Shown here: positions 62,722 through 64,000 of the stretch, piece by piece | Numbering within the stretch: position 1 is the first letter of the stretch | How the letters are laid out: every line of letters begins with the position of its first letter | Assembly: GCA_003931895.1 (NCBI GenBank) | Contig: RRZV01000092.1 | Coordinates: 1 to 64,000, forward strand | Length of the DNA stretch: 64,000 nt | From: Mesohalobacter salilacus | GTDB taxonomy: Bacteria; Bacteroidota; Bacteroidia; Flavobacteriales; Flavobacteriaceae | Direction of reading: 5' to 3' | The notes under the pieces: generated by a model | What the model saw: the letters and a program-made list of their open reading frames with translations, nothing else | The model's database searches: none | What the model was told of the DNA's origin: nothing | Position numbers and translations under genes: made by a program

Positions 62722-64000
62722 ATGGACACTTTAATCTATTTTTTAAAATCATCAGTCCTGTTGATATTGTTTTATGTGGTTTATCACGTATTGTTAAAAC
62801 GAGACACGTATCATCAATTTAAAAGAATCTATTTGTTATCAGGTTTAATTTTATCAGCGGTTTTACCTTGGATTTATTATACCAAAACAGTTGTTGTTCC
62901 AAAAAATAATTTTTCAGAGGCGCCTGTAAACATTCAAAGTATTGCTGGGTTTTCTGAGGTTTCTAATTTAGGTTATCAAGCTAAAGATATATTCACTTTG
63001 TCATGGAACGACGTATTGCTTATGGTTTATGTTTTGGTTGGCCTTGTGTTGTTGGCAAGGTTTGTCTATCAATTTTTTAAGCTTCATAAGTTATTGAGAC
63101 AAACTGCTTACAAAACAATCGATTCATATAAACTTCACATTGTTGATAACAGTGTCAATCCCTTTTCATTTTTTAAACATATTTTAATCAGTCGAGCCGA
63201 CTATGAATCTGAAAACTTCAAAATGATTTTTGCCCATGAAAAAGTGCATATCAATCAATACCATTCTGTAGATATTTTACTTGCCAATTTATATTGTGTC
63301 TTGTTTTGGTTTAACCCTTTCGTGTGGATTTACAAAAAATCTTTAGTTCAGAATTTAGAACACATCGCCGATGATATTTCAGTTAAAACGCTATCGGATA
63401 AAGTCAAATATCAATACTTATTATTAAATCATACTTTTCAAGATAACCACTTTCAATCTTTACAAACCACCTTTTTTCAATCGTCTATAAAACAAAGAAT
63501 CATGATGCTAAACAAATCGACTACCGCCAAAATTTATGCTTTAAAAAGCATAGTTGTTCTCCCTATTTTAGTTTTATTATTTATCAACTTTCAGTCTAAA
63601 ATATTGGCCCAGGAAAAGGAATCAAAGGACGACAAGACTGTATCTTATAGCATAAAGTATTGGGATGATTTTAAGCCATCTCTCATATCGCCTAAAAAAA
63701 ATCCCTTTGATGTTAATAACTATACAGTCGCACCAACTTTTATTGACAACAATACTTTTGTAAACGATTCTTTAAGAAAAGATGAAAGAGTGGTCGTCAA
63801 AATAAACCGTTATGCAGGCAAAGAGTATTTAGAGCACACAAAACGATTTTTAAAGAAATCATACAACATTGATGTCAATTATTCTGATTTAAAATACAAT
63901 GATAAAAATGAGTTGATATCAATTCAAGCCAAAGTAGATTGTAATGATGGTTTTTCTGGAACCATTGCCAGAAAAAACAATCAGCCTGTAGAAGAATTTT
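62722..64000 (+). CDS. M56-family (BlaR1-like) membrane metallopeptidase, partial
   Basis: 426 residues are visible and the gene continues past the right edge. Membrane helices near 5-22, 36-52, 95-115 and 270-290. The zinc site is HEKVH at 172-176 with Glu213 in LEHIADD, the M56 pattern. After the last helix comes an exported region (ILAQEKESKDDK onward) with no recognisable penicillin-binding domain so far. It probably senses an envelope signal and triggers BlaI cleavage. Starts two bases after the blaI stop. Confidence 0.92.
   Translation, partial: MDTLIYFLKSSVLLILFYVVYHVLLKRDTYHQFKRIYLLSGLILSAVLPWIYYTKTVVVPKNNFSEAPVNIQSIAGFSEVSNLGYQAKDIFTLSWNDVLLMVYVLVGLVLLARFVYQFFKLHKLLRQTAYKTIDSYKLHIVDNSVNPFSFFKHILISRADYESENFKMIFAHEKVHINQYHSVDILLANLYCVLFWFNPFVWIYKKSLVQNLEHIADDISVKTLSDKVKYQYLLLNHTFQDNHFQSLQTTFFQSSIKQRIMMLNKSTTAKIYALKSIVVLPILVLLFINFQSKILAQEKESKDDKTVSYSIKYWDDFKPSLISPKKNPFDVNNYTVAPTFIDNNTFVNDSLRKDERVVVKINRYAGKEYLEHTKRFLKKSYNIDVNYSDLKYNDKNELISIQAKVDCNDGFSGTIARKNNQPVEEF

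Overview
The window is low-GC DNA from a Bacteroidota chromosome, most likely family Flavobacteriaceae. The evidence is a type IX secretion sorting tail at the left edge, -7 boxes of the form TAnnTTTG with hardly any Shine-Dalgarno sites, and family sets typical of that group: DUF5683, DUF2490, DUF3570/DUF4266, WbqC, OstA-like, two adjacent rhomboids, and an RND pump fused to its outer-membrane factor. I cannot name the genus. I see no tRNA, rRNA, CRISPR array, intact insertion sequence or phage.

Layout. 1-12.0 kb: end of a T9SS cargo gene, rsgA, a 534-base gap full of dispersed repeats, dtd, then minus-strand housekeeping genes (acidic amino acid symporter, aroC, kdsC, a DUF2520 protein, cmk, topoisomerase IV subunit A, an OmpW porin, an MsbA-like ABC exporter). 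12.2-17 kb: plus-strand mutL cluster (small membrane protein, mutL, two rhomboids, an EEP-family phosphatase/nuclease). 17-29.9 kb: long minus-strand series parA-parB-DUF5683-dapB-lepB-wbqC, then DUF2490, clpP-GNAT-M15, galE-ridA, and an SDR/BCCT pair. 30-40.3 kb: two orphans, argS, paired PH-domain membrane proteins, menB with a TPR protein, and an OstA-like protein with a class III aminotransferase. 40.4-41 kb: a toxin-antitoxin pair whose PIN toxin is frameshifted.

41.1-57 kb is the most distinctive region. It holds a DUF2231-like membrane protein; an HME-type RND metal efflux operon (His-rich periplasmic protein, RND pump fused to an outer-membrane factor, lipoprotein adaptor, OmpR-type response regulator, histidine kinase); and a ten-kilobase-scale follow-on operon (thioredoxin-like protein, ApbE flavin transferase, DUF4266 lipoprotein, DUF3570 outer-membrane protein, then epimerase, GT2, double LAB_N membrane protein and GT39 transferase). 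The same 17-bp tandem motif, CTTAAG-N5-CTTAAG, precedes all three units and appears nowhere else that I could find. I infer that the local two-component system controls one regulon joining metal efflux, periplasmic redox/flavinylation and lipid A or glycolipid modification.

57-58.2 kb is a 1.2-kb islet with an antitoxin/PIN-toxin pair. It lies between the true 3' end of purA and a 62-bp duplicate of that end, and ends in an attC-like inverted repeat. 58.2-64 kb: spoT-fur-purA on the minus strand, then a divergent BlaI/M56 (BlaR1-like) pair behind three evenly spaced AACTA-N6-TAGTT operators. The M56 gene runs off the right edge.

All calls come from reading the sequence and the translated frames. 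No database search was run.
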